The notes under the pieces: model-generated
Told to the model about the DNA's origin: nothing
The model's database searches: none
Seen by the model: the letters and a program-made list of their open reading frames with translations, nothing else
Part shown: positions 25,468 through 34,120 of the stretch, piece by piece
Position numbering within the stretch: position 1 is the stretch's first letter
Layout of the letters: every line of letters begins with the position of its first letter
Translations under genes and position numbers: made by a program
DNA from: an uncultured Atopobium sp.
Lineage (GTDB): Bacteria > Actinomycetota > Coriobacteriia > Coriobacteriales > Atopobiaceae
DNA: 64,000 nt
Reading direction: 5' to 3'
Assembly (NCBI GenBank): GCA_947090525.1
Contig: CAMUON010000001.1
Span: forward strand, 558,001 to 622,000

Positions 25468-27168
25468 ATGGCCTCTAAACAGGCATTTTCCTGTGATATG
25501 AATAAAGCGCATACGGCATGTCTTGTAGCACTTGCTGAGCTTCGCTCGAACCATCTATTTGCAAAAGACTATATGCGCAGTTCAGCAAGCTTTTCTGCAC
25601 TTGCGCCTCGGGAAAAGGCGTATGCGACGAGGCTGCTTTCAGGACTCGTGCTTGCGCGGCCGTATATTGACACGCTGCTTGCTCGCTATATCAAGCGATT
25701 TTCGCACCTTACGTATGCCGTGCAAGATATTTTGGCCTGCGCGGTCTTTGAAGTGCTCTTTCTCAAGCATCCGGCTCATGCGGTGATTGCCGATGCGGTT
25801 TCTCGCGTGTCTCGCGTGAAACGCCCGCTTTCTGGTTTGTGTAATGCGAGTTTGCGAGCACTTACGCGTGTGGAGCTTCCGCGCACACAGGCGGCGTATG
25901 AGTATATGCTGAAGGTATATAACGATGGCGAGGCTGTCTGCGCTGATGGTAGATGTGCTGCGGATGCTTCGTGTATTGAAGCTGCTAGCGCTTGCGCGGC
26001 TATGCCAGTTTCCATTGCGAGGCGCATCTATGCAGACAGAGGCGCGCACACGCTTGCAGGTCAAGCGCTTGCGCTGGTAGATGCACTTCCGCTATTTGCC
26101 TGTGTGAATCAGGGGCTTGAGCATCATCCCGCTCCTGCAGTATCCGCTTCTTCTGTGCGTCTACCAGGGGATACATCTCTCGCACGTCAGCACGTGCTTC
26201 CTTACGCGCTTGTGAGCGAAGCACAGCTTGGTATAGCGCTTGTGAAAGACCGCGCACAGGCATCACGTTTTTCCTTTCAACATCCCGATATGCTCATGTT
26301 TTCTGATTTTGCTGCGCAGGCGATAGCTGCGCTTGCGGTGTGGGAGCTTGCGCATGATACAAACTCAACTCCCGATCTTTTGGAAATTGCGTGCGGCCGC
26401 GGGACCAAGTCTTTGCTTATGGCTTCGTTTTTTGCAGGCCTCGCGCAGGCAAACACGCGAGCGCACATGCAGGCGCGTGCGCAGGCAAACGCGTTTGCGT
26501 CTGCGGATGCTTCATTTTCTCAATCAAATGCGCGCCCGCGTGATTTTCATCATCTGGCTTTTGATAGCGATGCGCACAAAGTGCAGGATGCAAGATCGCG
26601 CATGCGCGTCTGGGCGCCTTGGCACGATTTTTCTGACGATGCCGTCGATTGCCGCGCGCTTAATACATCTCTTCCGGCTCATACCATGTTTGACCACGTG
26701 TTTGTTGATGCTCCTTGCTCTGGAATTTCGACTGTGCGCCGTCATGTGGATACGTTTGCTCATCTCGACCTCAATTGTCTCGATCCTAATTGCAAGGATT
26801 CCTTGCCCTGTCTTCAGCTATCTCTTCTTAAAGAGGCGAGTCGGTATGTAAAACCAGGTGGTAAGCTTATATACTCCACCTGTTCTTTATTTCTTGCCGA
26901 GGATGAAGAGGTGATCGATGCATTTTTGCATGCACCAGAAGGTGCGCGTTTTTGCGCGCGAGAGCTTCCTGGAAGTTGGAAGGAATGGGTGAGTGCGTCT
27001 TGCAGGCAGTTTGCGCGGGATCTTATAAGCGAAGCTTCCCCGCTTCGGCAAACGCTTCCGCAGATATTTGAGGATGCTTTGGGAAAAAGCAGTTTTGAAC
27101 TCGTGTTTCCTTCGTGTCCGGCTGCATTTGACCCGCATTTTGTGGCCTATCTCGAGGCAAAGTCCTAG
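25468..27168 (+). CDS. rsmB: 16S rRNA m5C methyltransferase RsmB (Sun), with NusB-like domain
   Basis: SAM-dependent methyltransferase for a cytosine of 16S rRNA (C967 in Escherichia coli numbering). An N-terminal NusB-like RNA-binding domain covers residues 1 to about 140 (APREKAYATRLLSGL). The C-terminal Rossmann-like domain has LLEIACGRGTKSLLMASFFA as the SAM motif, the motif IV cysteine in VDAPCSGISTVRRH and the catalytic motif VI cysteine in IYSTCSLFLAEDEEV. It is about 566 residues, well above the typical 430-450, owing to Ala-rich insertions between the domains (near residue 170) and after the SAM motif (THMQARAQANAF region). A TTG at 25447 would add 7 residues, but the ATG at 25468 follows GAGGAACGAGGA. 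Confidence 0.9.
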   Translation: MASKQAFSCDMNKAHTACLVALAELRSNHLFAKDYMRSSASFSALAPREKAYATRLLSGLVLARPYIDTLLARYIKRFSHLTYAVQDILACAVFEVLFLKHPAHAVIADAVSRVSRVKRPLSGLCNASLRALTRVELPRTQAAYEYMLKVYNDGEAVCADGRCAADASCIEAASACAAMPVSIARRIYADRGAHTLAGQALALVDALPLFACVNQGLEHHPAPAVSASSVRLPGDTSLARQHVLPYALVSEAQLGIALVKDRAQASRFSFQHPDMLMFSDFAAQAIAALAVWELAHDTNSTPDLLEIACGRGTKSLLMASFFAGLAQANTRAHMQARAQANAFASADASFSQSNARPRDFHHLAFDSDAHKVQDARSRMRVWAPWHDFSDDAVDCRALNTSLPAHTMFDHVFVDAPCSGISTVRRHVDTFAHLDLNCLDPNCKDSLPCLQLSLLKEASRYVKPGGKLIYSTCSLFLAEDEEVIDAFLHAPEGARFCARELPGSWKEWVSASCRQFARDLISEASPLRQTLPQIFEDALGKSSFELVFPSCPAAFDPHFVAYLEAKS

Positions 27169-27199
27169 ATTGGCGCGAGAAGTACCAGCGAGGAGTGCG

Positions 27200-27241
27200 A
27201 GCGAGAAGTACGGGCTAGAACACAAGCGAGAAGTACGGGCT
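27200..27241. repeat. Tandem 17-bp duplication after rsmB
   Basis: The sequence AGCGAGAAGTACGGGCT occurs at 27200-27216 and 27225-27241 (25-base period), with a degenerate third copy from about 27174. The array begins within a few bases of the rsmB stop codon. No ORF or hairpin explains it. Confidence 0.8.
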
Positions 27242-27340
27242 CGATTTGTGCGCTATACGCTTGGTGTGAGCTATATACTCGATGCGTGAGTTACATCGTA
27301 CACGCCTGATTATCTGGCAATTGATAGAAAGGTTTGACCT

Positions 27341-28822
27341 ATGGCAATACAAGGTGCAATTTTTGATTGCGACGGAACGCTACTCGACACCATGATCATG
27401 TGGCGAGGGGCTACCAATGAGTTGTTGGGTCGTTTGGGGCTTCCCCAGACGCGTGCGCTCTTTGATGAAATTGAGCCTTTGAGCTTGCATGATACCTGTA
27501 AATATCTGCATGAACACTATCATGTAGGCGAATCGTCCGAAGCGATTTTTGCCATGCTCGATGAAATTGTGCGCGCAGGATATGAGCGTACCGCGCGGCC
27601 TCTTCCAGGTATTTTGGATCTTTTGGAATCGTTTAAGGCACACGGAGTAAAGATGTGCGTGGCCTCATCTACGGCGCAAAAGAACCTCAATTACGCACTC
27701 AAAATTGCTGGTATTGACCATTATTTTGAGAAAACGTTTTCCACAGGCGGCACGATTCGCTCAAAAGAGTATCCCGATATTTGGAAGCTCGCGCATGAGT
27801 TTTTGGGCACGCCTGCCGAGGCTACCTGGGTGTTTGAGGACACGCCGTTTGGCGTGCGCGAGGGTCAGGCTGCCGGGCTCAAGACGGTGTGTTTCTTTGA
27901 TACAAGGCTCGCCCGTGATGAAGTGGCTTGTCGGAAATATAGTGACATTTTTGTGCATTCACCTGCGGAAGTATCGTATGAATTGATCTCCGATTATGAA
28001 CGTGGCGACTGTAGCTGCAAGGCCGAAGCTGCAAGCGATGTCGCAGACGCTACTTTAGCGGACGGCGTGCGGGAAGCTACGGACACAGCTACGACCACGG
28101 CTACGAGCACAGATACGAGCACGGCTACGACCACGGCTACGAGCACAGATACGAGCACGGCTACGCTATCTGCACTCATTGTGGGCGCGTCTCGAGATGA
28201 TGCTCCGCATCCAGATCTTGTCCGCGCGCTTTGTGCTGAGGCTGATTATGTGATTGCAGCCGATGGGGGATTGGATACCCTTATGGCTGCAGATATGATG
28301 CCTCATATGTATTGTGGAGATGCAGATTCTGCAGAACAAGCGCACATTGAAAGCATGAAAGCGCAAGGTGTTTCGCATATCATGTTCCCGCGTGACAAGT
28401 ATGCGAGCGATTTGAGTCTTGCGGTTGATGCTGCGTGTAATGAGGCGCGCCGTCAGCATAAACAGCTGCGCCTTTCGTTTACGGGAATAAGTGGGGGGCG
28501 CGCGGATCTTAATTTGATATCGATGGGCGTTGTGGCACATGCATTTCGCTACTGTCCGCGTATTGTAGAAAATGGCTATGTAGCTCGTGTGCTGTCTCCC
28601 CAGGCATGTACTTCTTGGGAAATCAAGCAGCCGATGCGCCGCGTATCGGTGATTGCGCTTGCACCAAAAACTTGCGTATCCGAACAAGGTATGAAATGGG
28701 AGCTTGATCACGAGATGCTTTCCCTGTTGGGCGACATGGGGATATCGAATGAAATCTCAAAGGACGTGGCAACGATTACCTGCCATAAGGGCGTTGCATA
28801 CGTGTACTGCGAGCGCGCCTAG
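27341..28822 (+). CDS. HAD-family phosphatase fused to thiamine pyrophosphokinase
   Basis: A 493-residue two-domain protein. Residues 1 to about 215 are a HAD-superfamily hydrolase of the beta-phosphoglucomutase/phosphatase group: motif I FDCDGTLLD with nucleophile Asp, motif II VASSTAQ, and motif IV TWVFEDTPFGVREGQAAG. After a Thr/Ala/Ser linker (about 245-275), residues 280-493 are thiamine pyrophosphokinase: YVIAADGGLDTL, MYCGDADSA, FPRDKYASDLSLAVDAA and GISGGRADLNL. The kinase half makes thiamine diphosphate from thiamine and ATP. The HAD half could supply thiamine by dephosphorylating thiamine monophosphate, but that is an inference. The locus corresponds to B. subtilis thiN, between rsmB and rpmB. 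No TPP riboswitch is seen upstream. Confidence 0.88.
   Translation: MAIQGAIFDCDGTLLDTMIMWRGATNELLGRLGLPQTRALFDEIEPLSLHDTCKYLHEHYHVGESSEAIFAMLDEIVRAGYERTARPLPGILDLLESFKAHGVKMCVASSTAQKNLNYALKIAGIDHYFEKTFSTGGTIRSKEYPDIWKLAHEFLGTPAEATWVFEDTPFGVREGQAAGLKTVCFFDTRLARDEVACRKYSDIFVHSPAEVSYELISDYERGDCSCKAEAASDVADATLADGVREATDTATTTATSTDTSTATTTATSTDTSTATLSALIVGASRDDAPHPDLVRALCAEADYVIAADGGLDTLMAADMMPHMYCGDADSAEQAHIESMKAQGVSHIMFPRDKYASDLSLAVDAACNEARRQHKQLRLSFTGISGGRADLNLISMGVVAHAFRYCPRIVENGYVARVLSPQACTSWEIKQPMRRVSVIALAPKTCVSEQGMKWELDHEMLSLLGDMGISNEISKDVATITCHKGVAYVYCERA
28091..28162 (+). repeat. Two perfect 36-bp in-frame repeats in the HAD-TPK linker
   Basis: A 36-base unit is repeated exactly at 28091-28126 and 28127-28162. 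Each unit encodes 12 residues of Thr/Ser/Ala/Asp and itself contains smaller 12-18 base subrepeats. The copies are identical at the DNA level, so the duplication is recent. Copy number changes would keep the frame and only alter linker length. Confidence 0.95.
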
Positions 28823-28937
28823 TGCCCGCCATTTAGGATTCATGTTCTACTAAACGACATGCCCCCACATGCGTCTGTGTACGTTTTTTTCTACGCTCGC
28901 GCGGAAGCTGAAAAACCTTCCCTATGTAGATTCACTC

Positions 28938-29012
28938 ACGCTCACTACCGGATGTTTTGTGGATAGACCGAAGACATAACGGTCTACCACAAAACATCCT
29001 CCTCGTTCGCGT
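28938..29012. repeat. Dispersed hairpin element, copy A
   Basis: A sequence of about 75 bases built around an inverted repeat. The left arm at 28950-28970 contains GGATGTTTTGTGG then AGACCG; the right arm at 28980-28999 contains CGGTCT then CCACAAAACATCC. There is one bulged base and a 9-nt loop, and the outer CTCACG/CGTGAG pair extends the stem. It lies between the convergent HAD-TPK and rpmB genes. The reverse complement of almost the same sequence is found at 47245-47318. No T-run follows the stem, so it is not a standard terminator. Confidence 0.9.
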
Positions 29013-29102
29013 GAGAGTTCTACCAGGGTTTTCAGCTCACGCGCGTAGCAAAAAGCTCCTGCGTGGAGGAAGGGCTTACACAGGAAAAGGCTTGCGCACG
29101 CA

Positions 29103-29130
29103 TACAAAAAAAGGAGCATATGCTCCTTTT
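29103..29130 (-). terminator. Intrinsic terminator of rpmB
   Basis: A 22-base perfect palindrome (AAAAGGAGCAT / ATGCTCCTTTT) lies about 30 bases beyond the rpmB stop codon. Read on the minus strand, it is followed by a long T-run (complement of the A-run at 29106-29112). Confidence 0.85.
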
Positions 29131-29159
29131 CTCTCAAACTATATAAAGAAAGATAACGA

Positions 29160-29360
29160 CTATGCTTGCTCAGCAGAACGTGCAACTTTGCCAGACTTAA
29201 GGCAACGAGTGCAAACGTTCTTCTTAGGAGTGCGGCCGTTCTCAAAAACAGTAACGCGTTGGATATTTGGCTTAAACTTACGGTTAACCGTGCGGTGTGA
29301 GTGGCTTATAGAGCGACCAGCAACAGCGTGCTTACCGCAAAAATCGCAGACCTTCGACAT
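29160..29360 (-). CDS. rpmB: 50S ribosomal protein L28
   Basis: L28 of the large ribosomal subunit, 66 residues from the ATG at 29360. That start follows GGAGG with a 5-base gap; the open frame extends 4 codons further but without a ribosome site. It is the zinc-ribbon (C+) form, with CDFC at residues 5-8 and CTRC at 50-53, and it contains the family phrase SHSHRTVNRKFKPNIQ. It is on the minus strand although all its syntenic neighbours are on the plus strand, so the gene has been inverted relative to the usual thiN-rpmB-asp23-fakA order. Confidence 0.97.
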   Translation of the reverse strand: MSKVCDFCGKHAVAGRSISHSHRTVNRKFKPNIQRVTVFENGRTPKKNVCTRCLKSGKVARSAEQA

Positions 29361-29414
29361 AACAACCTCCAAAGAAGCGCGCGATATCGCGCATCAATTC
29401 ACATGTGCTGTAAC

Positions 29415-29442
29415 AATGTACCACATCAAGCGCAGCTTGCAA
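29415..29442 (-). promoter_or_regulatory. Predicted rpmB promoter
   Basis: On the minus strand a -35 box TTGCAA is followed after 16 bases by TACATT with an upstream TGG, an extended -10 form. It lies about 55 bases upstream of the rpmB start. The rest of the 29361-29668 spacer holds the perfect 14-base palindrome GCGCGATATCGCGC at 29379-29392 in the rpmB leader and the leader of the divergent asp23-like gene. Confidence 0.4.
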
Positions 29443-29668
29443 AGTCAAAAGGGGCGTATATGGTGGTTTGGTGTTCGTAGTGCGTTGACTGCCCTGCAGA
29501 ACATTACCCTCACGCCATGGCCCGAGTCGTCCGTGCGCCCACCCGCCAAACATCATGAGCTTGGGCTTTTGATAAATCTCTTACGCAAGCATTTTTTGTC
29601 CCTTGTTTGCGCTACAATAACTACAATACCAACAAGTATACGCCTCATAAGCGAAAGGATACGTTTCT

Positions 29669-30013
29669 ATGGCACAAGATGTTCCCGGAACGCTTAAGGT
29701 ATCCAATGACTGTATTGCCGATCTCGTCGGACGCACCGCTCTTGAGTGCTACGGCGTTGTTGGCATGGCCGCGCTCGATCAACAAGACGGCTTTATGCAC
29801 CTTTTGCCCATGTACCGCATGCGTAAAGGCATCGACGTCGATATGGAAGGCGGCAAGCCTGTTGTGTGTCTTCATGTGATCGTCGAGCGTGATTTAAATC
29901 TCCAGACGGTGGCGAAGAACATTATCAGTGCTCAGCGCTTTGTCTTGAAAAAGATTGCCGAGCTTGACGATGTGGATATCCGCGTATGCATCGAAGGCAT
30001 GCGCGCCCGTTAA
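29669..30013 (+). CDS. Asp23/Gls24-family protein
   Basis: A 114-residue member of the Asp23/Gls24 (DUF322) family. It opens with GTLKVSNDCIADLVGRTALE, has the central GVVGMAAL strand and ends with DVDIRVCIEGMRA. Family proteins associate with the cell envelope and alkaline stress in staphylococci; this short type (like YloU) sits next to fakA in many Gram-positives and its role is not settled. GAAAGG precedes the ATG by a long 10-base gap. It is co-directional with the fakA homologue 85 bases later. Confidence 0.88.
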   Translation: MAQDVPGTLKVSNDCIADLVGRTALECYGVVGMAALDQQDGFMHLLPMYRMRKGIDVDMEGGKPVVCLHVIVERDLNLQTVAKNIISAQRFVLKKIAELDDVDIRVCIEGMRAR

Positions 30014-30098
30014 TACAAACAGTACCTGCACGCTTGCCTGTTCTGTACGCTTGCGTGTGTCCATGTTCTGACCTCATGACCTAAGGAAATCTATCAAT

Positions 30099-31823
30099 AT
30101 GATCACTCACGTCATTCGCAGTTGCTTCCCGCTTGCAGCGCAGGCTGTCGCTGCAAAAGCAGACGAAATCAATAAACTCAACGTATTCCCTGTTCCCGAT
30201 GGCGACACCGGCACCAATATGAGCCTCACGCTTAAAACGGTTGTCGAGGAAATCGAGGCCCTCCCCAAGGACGCTTCTCTTGCGGATATCGCTCGCGCTA
30301 TCACGCACGGCTCGCTCATGGGCGCGCGCGGAAATTCCGGCGTTATTACAAGTCAGATCCTGCGCGGTATTGCCGAAGGTTTGTCCGAGCGCAATCCCAA
30401 GACTACAAGCGTTGAGGATATTGCGTTTGCGCTCACAAATGGTCAAAAAGTTGCATTTAAGGCGGTACGTAAGCCTGTAGAAGGCACCATTCTCACCGTT
30501 TGCAAAGATGTTGCTACCCGCGCTGAAGAGCTTGTTCGTGCGCACGTCTCTAAGCAGGAGCTCCTCGATGCGCTCGTGGTCGAAGCATACGAGTCGGTTG
30601 CACGCACGCCTGATCTCTTGCCTGTTCTTCGTGAAAATGGCGTGGTGGATTCGGGTGCGTTTGGCTTCGCCACTTTTATCGAAGCATTTGTCAATGCATA
30701 CAACGGCAAAGCAGGCGAGCTTACTCATATCCAAACTTCCGATCTCAAAACTTCTACAAACGATGCAAAATCGCAGGTATCTTCCGCCGTTGATATTGTC
30801 GTCAATGAAGACTGGGCGGGATCAAATTACCGCTACTGCACAGAATTTTTGTTCACTGCAGATCTTGAAGATTTCAATCGCGAGGAAAATCTCAAATTCC
30901 TAGCTCAGCAAGGCGACTGTGAGCTTTTGGTGGGATCCTATCCCGATTTCAAAATCCACGTGCACACCAATCGTCCCGATTATGTGCTCAGGCATATGCT
31001 GCATAGAGGGCAAATTTATAACGTCTTCGTGCACAATATGGATCTCGAGGCCGAAGAGCGCACGCAGGCAATCAAAGACAATACAACGCTTGTACGAGAG
31101 GGCTCCCTATCACCCGCTCCACAAGGCACGTTAGCTTCTAAAGCTTCCGAAAACAAAAAAGAGCTCGGTTTTGTCGCGGTTGCTGCAGGTGAAGGACAAG
31201 CAGAGATTTTGAGTTCTCTGGGGGTGGATGAGATCGTAAGTGGGGGACAGACGATGAACCCCTCCACTGCTGATCTTTTGAACGCAATTCAAAAAGTCAA
31301 TGCTCAGCACATCATTGTTCTTCCGAATAATTCAAATATTTATATGGCAGCAGAACAAGCAGCGAAGGCGTGCGAGGATGCAGAAGTAGCCGTTGTTCCG
31401 ACAAAAAGCATACTCCAGGCGTTTTCCGCGCTCTTTATGGTCGATACGAGCGAGTCGTTCGAAGATATTGTAGCGGGTATGACCGAGCAGATCGCATGTG
31501 TACGCGTAGGCGAAGTTACCGAAGCGGTGAGAGATTCTGCCGCAGCAGATGGTACGCCCATTCATGCAGGCGATGTTATGGGGATTGTGGCAGGATCTAT
31601 CGATATTGTGGGTCATGATGTGCAGGAAGTCACACTCGAGAGCATCAAACGCATGCTCAGCGCTCAAGAAGCCGATACACTCACCATTCTTGCAGGTAAA
31701 GATATGAATGAAGAGCGTTTTGAGGCACTTGTTGAAGCAATCGAAGACGCGTTTCCTTCTCTCGATGTCGATCCACAGCGAGGAGAACAGCCGCTTTATC
31801 CCGTTCTTTTCTCTCTTGAATAA
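30099..31823 (+). CDS. fakA: DAK2-domain protein, fatty-acid kinase subunit A-like (YloV)
   Basis: A 574-residue protein with an N-terminal DhaL/DAK2 nucleotide-binding domain, identified by NVFPVPDGDTGTNMSLTLK (about residues 27-45, metal-binding aspartates) and SLMGARGNSGVITSQILRG. A middle domain and a C-terminal domain carrying VPTKSILQAFSALF follow, as in FakA of staphylococci. FakA phosphorylates fatty acids held by a FakB (DegV-family) carrier; the acyl-phosphate goes to PlsX/PlsY. No fakB lies in this window, but plsX and acpP are about 6 kb downstream. The exact activity is inferred from family and context. Confidence 0.88.
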   Translation: MITHVIRSCFPLAAQAVAAKADEINKLNVFPVPDGDTGTNMSLTLKTVVEEIEALPKDASLADIARAITHGSLMGARGNSGVITSQILRGIAEGLSERNPKTTSVEDIAFALTNGQKVAFKAVRKPVEGTILTVCKDVATRAEELVRAHVSKQELLDALVVEAYESVARTPDLLPVLRENGVVDSGAFGFATFIEAFVNAYNGKAGELTHIQTSDLKTSTNDAKSQVSSAVDIVVNEDWAGSNYRYCTEFLFTADLEDFNREENLKFLAQQGDCELLVGSYPDFKIHVHTNRPDYVLRHMLHRGQIYNVFVHNMDLEAEERTQAIKDNTTLVREGSLSPAPQGTLASKASENKKELGFVAVAAGEGQAEILSSLGVDEIVSGGQTMNPSTADLLNAIQKVNAQHIIVLPNNSNIYMAAEQAAKACEDAEVAVVPTKSILQAFSALFMVDTSESFEDIVAGMTEQIACVRVGEVTEAVRDSAAADGTPIHAGDVMGIVAGSIDIVGHDVQEVTLESIKRMLSAQEADTLTILAGKDMNEERFEALVEAIEDAFPSLDVDPQRGEQPLYPVLFSLE

Positions 31824-31841
31824 TGATGGTGTGAAATCGCG

Positions 31842-34100
31842 ATGGCTTGTGTAAATGCCCCAAGTTTTTCGGAAGCTTCGCCGCGCATTGTTCATACGCT
31901 TGAGCTCGACGAGAGTGTTTCTCGTCTGGCATATGTGCGTGGTGTGCGGGTAAAAGCCTTCGAAAAGCTGGGCATACGTAGGATTCGCGACTATTTGCTG
32001 CGTATACCTGTACGTTATCTCGATTTTTCTACGCAAACAGACATTCTATCTGCGCGGCTCGGAGATAATATCACTGTGTGCGCACATGTACTCTCCGTAG
32101 CTCAAAAATACCCCCGTCCTCGTTTATCGCTTACCGAAATCTTTGTGCAGGATCAGCAGGGTGTTGCGATGCGTCTTACGTTTTTCCGTCAGCCTTGGCT
32201 TGCAAAACAGTACAGAATAGGCGAGCGCGTCATCGTTTCGGGAACGCTTGATTATTCCTATGGTTTTTATGCTATGACGGCACCTTTTCTTGAACATGAT
32301 CCTAGTGTGAGCACGTCTTTGCCCGAGCCGTCTGCACCTGCTCCTGCTGCTCGAAATACCCACGTTCGCGCAGTTACAACACAACAAAGTCCTCATACAT
32401 CCTGTTTTGCGAAGACGCGCATCTGGCCCGTGTATAGTCTCACAGAAGGCTTAAGTATTGCCTGGTATCGAAGGATTAGCGCTTCAAACATACATACGCA
32501 ATCGTTTCTTGTAGATCCTATGCCCGCAGAACTTATCGCGCGGCACGCGTTGATGAGTCTCTCAAATGCATATCGCGAGGTACACGCCCCTGTTCAGACG
32601 CCCATGGCACAACTTGCTAGGCGCCGTCTTGCCTTTGATGAGCTTATGTATTTGCAACTTTGCCTGCGCGTGCGCGCGCAAGAATTTAGGCAAAACGCGA
32701 AACCTTTCGTACATACGCTTGAAGGCCCTCACGTGCATTCATTTATGGAGCACCTAGGTTTTGAGTTGAGCCCGGAACAACAGCAGGTACGAGACGAGCT
32801 TTTTTTGGATATGAGTAGTCCATACGCTATGAATCGCCTGCTCATGGGTGATGTTGGCTGTGGAAAAACGATTGTTGCAGCTCTTGGTTTTGCGCTTTGT
32901 CAAGATAGCAATACGCAAGCGTGTATGCTTGCGCCCACGAGTATTTTGGCGCAGCAATACGCTCAAAAGCTTGGTCCGCTCCTCAAAAGCGCTGGTATTA
33001 GCTATGATGTGCTCACAGCCACAACCGATGTCAAGCACAGATCTCACATTCTTCAAGCGCTTCGGGACAGGCAGTTATGCGTGCTTTTTGGTACGACGTC
33101 GTTGTTGTCCGATGAAGTTGTGTTTGCCAAGCTCAGCTATATTGTCATCGATGAGCAGCACCGTTTTGGTGTGCGGGAACGCACGCGTCTGCGTCAAAAA
33201 GCACGCGCAGCCGATCTTCTGTCCATGAGTGCAACGCCTATTCCGCGAACGCTTGCGCTCTCGCTTTTTGGCGACGTGGAGACTTCTACTATTCATACGC
33301 GCCCGTATGTAAGTGCTCCGATATCGTGCCATGTTCTTGCGTATCAGAATATATCCCAGGCATATGATGCCATCTACCAGGCGCTTTCCAGAGGAGAGCA
33401 GGCTTATATTGTCTGTCCGCGCGTGGACGCGAAGGATGCGAAAGCTACTGTGGACGACATCAACCCAGCGTTTTGTAGTCACGCAAGCTCTATTCATGCT
33501 GCGGTAGATGTGTATGAAGCGCTTCATAAAAGTCAGCTTGCCGAGTTTGAAATAGGCCTTTTAACTGGAAAAATGTCAAACGAAGACAAAGATAAAACGC
33601 TTCTTTCCTTTGCAAAAGCCGACATCAAGCTTCTGGTTACCACAACGATCATCGAAGTGGGTATCGATGTCGCACGGGCAAGTTGCATGCTTATCCTGGA
33701 TGCGGATCGCTTTGGGCTTGCAACGCTGCACCAGCTGAGAGGTCGTGTAGGCCGCGGATCTATTCCGGGCAAGGTGTTTTTGGTTTCGGCGGCAGCTCGG
33801 CACACCCCTGCACGCACTCGTCTTGAGCTTTTGGAGGCAGAGCAAGATGGGTTTAAGCTTGCGGAAAAAGACCTTGAATTTCGACATGAAGGCCAGATTA
33901 TCGGGTATAAACAGAGCGGTTGTGAGACGTTATCGATTTTTGATTCTGTAGCAGATGCTGATTTGGCTGAATATGCAAGAACTGATGCGCGCACTCTTTT
34001 TGAGCGCGATCCAAGTCTTTCGTTTCCAGCTCACCGAGCGCTTAAGGATGAGCTGTGCGCGCGTTATGAGGGTCTTGACCAGGCATTATTGCATCTATAA
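31842..34100 (+). CDS. recG: ATP-dependent DNA helicase RecG
   Basis: A junction-processing helicase that reverses forks and branch-migrates Holliday junctions, 752 residues. The N-terminal wedge/OB domain (RIPVRYLDFSTQTDIL) leads into the helicase core: Walker A MGDVGCGKTIVAAL near residue 335, DEQH box VIDEQHRFGVRER, motif III MSATPIPRTLALSLFGD, then TTIIEVGIDVARA and QLRGRVGRGS. A Pro/Ala-rich loop of about 30 residues interrupts the wedge domain near residue 165. The ribosome site before ATG 31842 is weak. It starts 18 bases after fakA and is followed by rsmD after 20 bases. Confidence 0.97.
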   Translation: MACVNAPSFSEASPRIVHTLELDESVSRLAYVRGVRVKAFEKLGIRRIRDYLLRIPVRYLDFSTQTDILSARLGDNITVCAHVLSVAQKYPRPRLSLTEIFVQDQQGVAMRLTFFRQPWLAKQYRIGERVIVSGTLDYSYGFYAMTAPFLEHDPSVSTSLPEPSAPAPAARNTHVRAVTTQQSPHTSCFAKTRIWPVYSLTEGLSIAWYRRISASNIHTQSFLVDPMPAELIARHALMSLSNAYREVHAPVQTPMAQLARRRLAFDELMYLQLCLRVRAQEFRQNAKPFVHTLEGPHVHSFMEHLGFELSPEQQQVRDELFLDMSSPYAMNRLLMGDVGCGKTIVAALGFALCQDSNTQACMLAPTSILAQQYAQKLGPLLKSAGISYDVLTATTDVKHRSHILQALRDRQLCVLFGTTSLLSDEVVFAKLSYIVIDEQHRFGVRERTRLRQKARAADLLSMSATPIPRTLALSLFGDVETSTIHTRPYVSAPISCHVLAYQNISQAYDAIYQALSRGEQAYIVCPRVDAKDAKATVDDINPAFCSHASSIHAAVDVYEALHKSQLAEFEIGLLTGKMSNEDKDKTLLSFAKADIKLLVTTTIIEVGIDVARASCMLILDADRFGLATLHQLRGRVGRGSIPGKVFLVSAAARHTPARTRLELLEAEQDGFKLAEKDLEFRHEGQIIGYKQSGCETLSIFDSVADADLAEYARTDARTLFERDPSLSFPAHRALKDELCARYEGLDQALLHL

Positions 34101-34120
34101 GTCGCGAAAAAGGAGGATAG

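Noticed and set aside
28938..29012. Standard rho-independent terminator
   Set aside because: There is no T-run after the stem on either strand, and rpmB already has its own terminator at 29103-29130.
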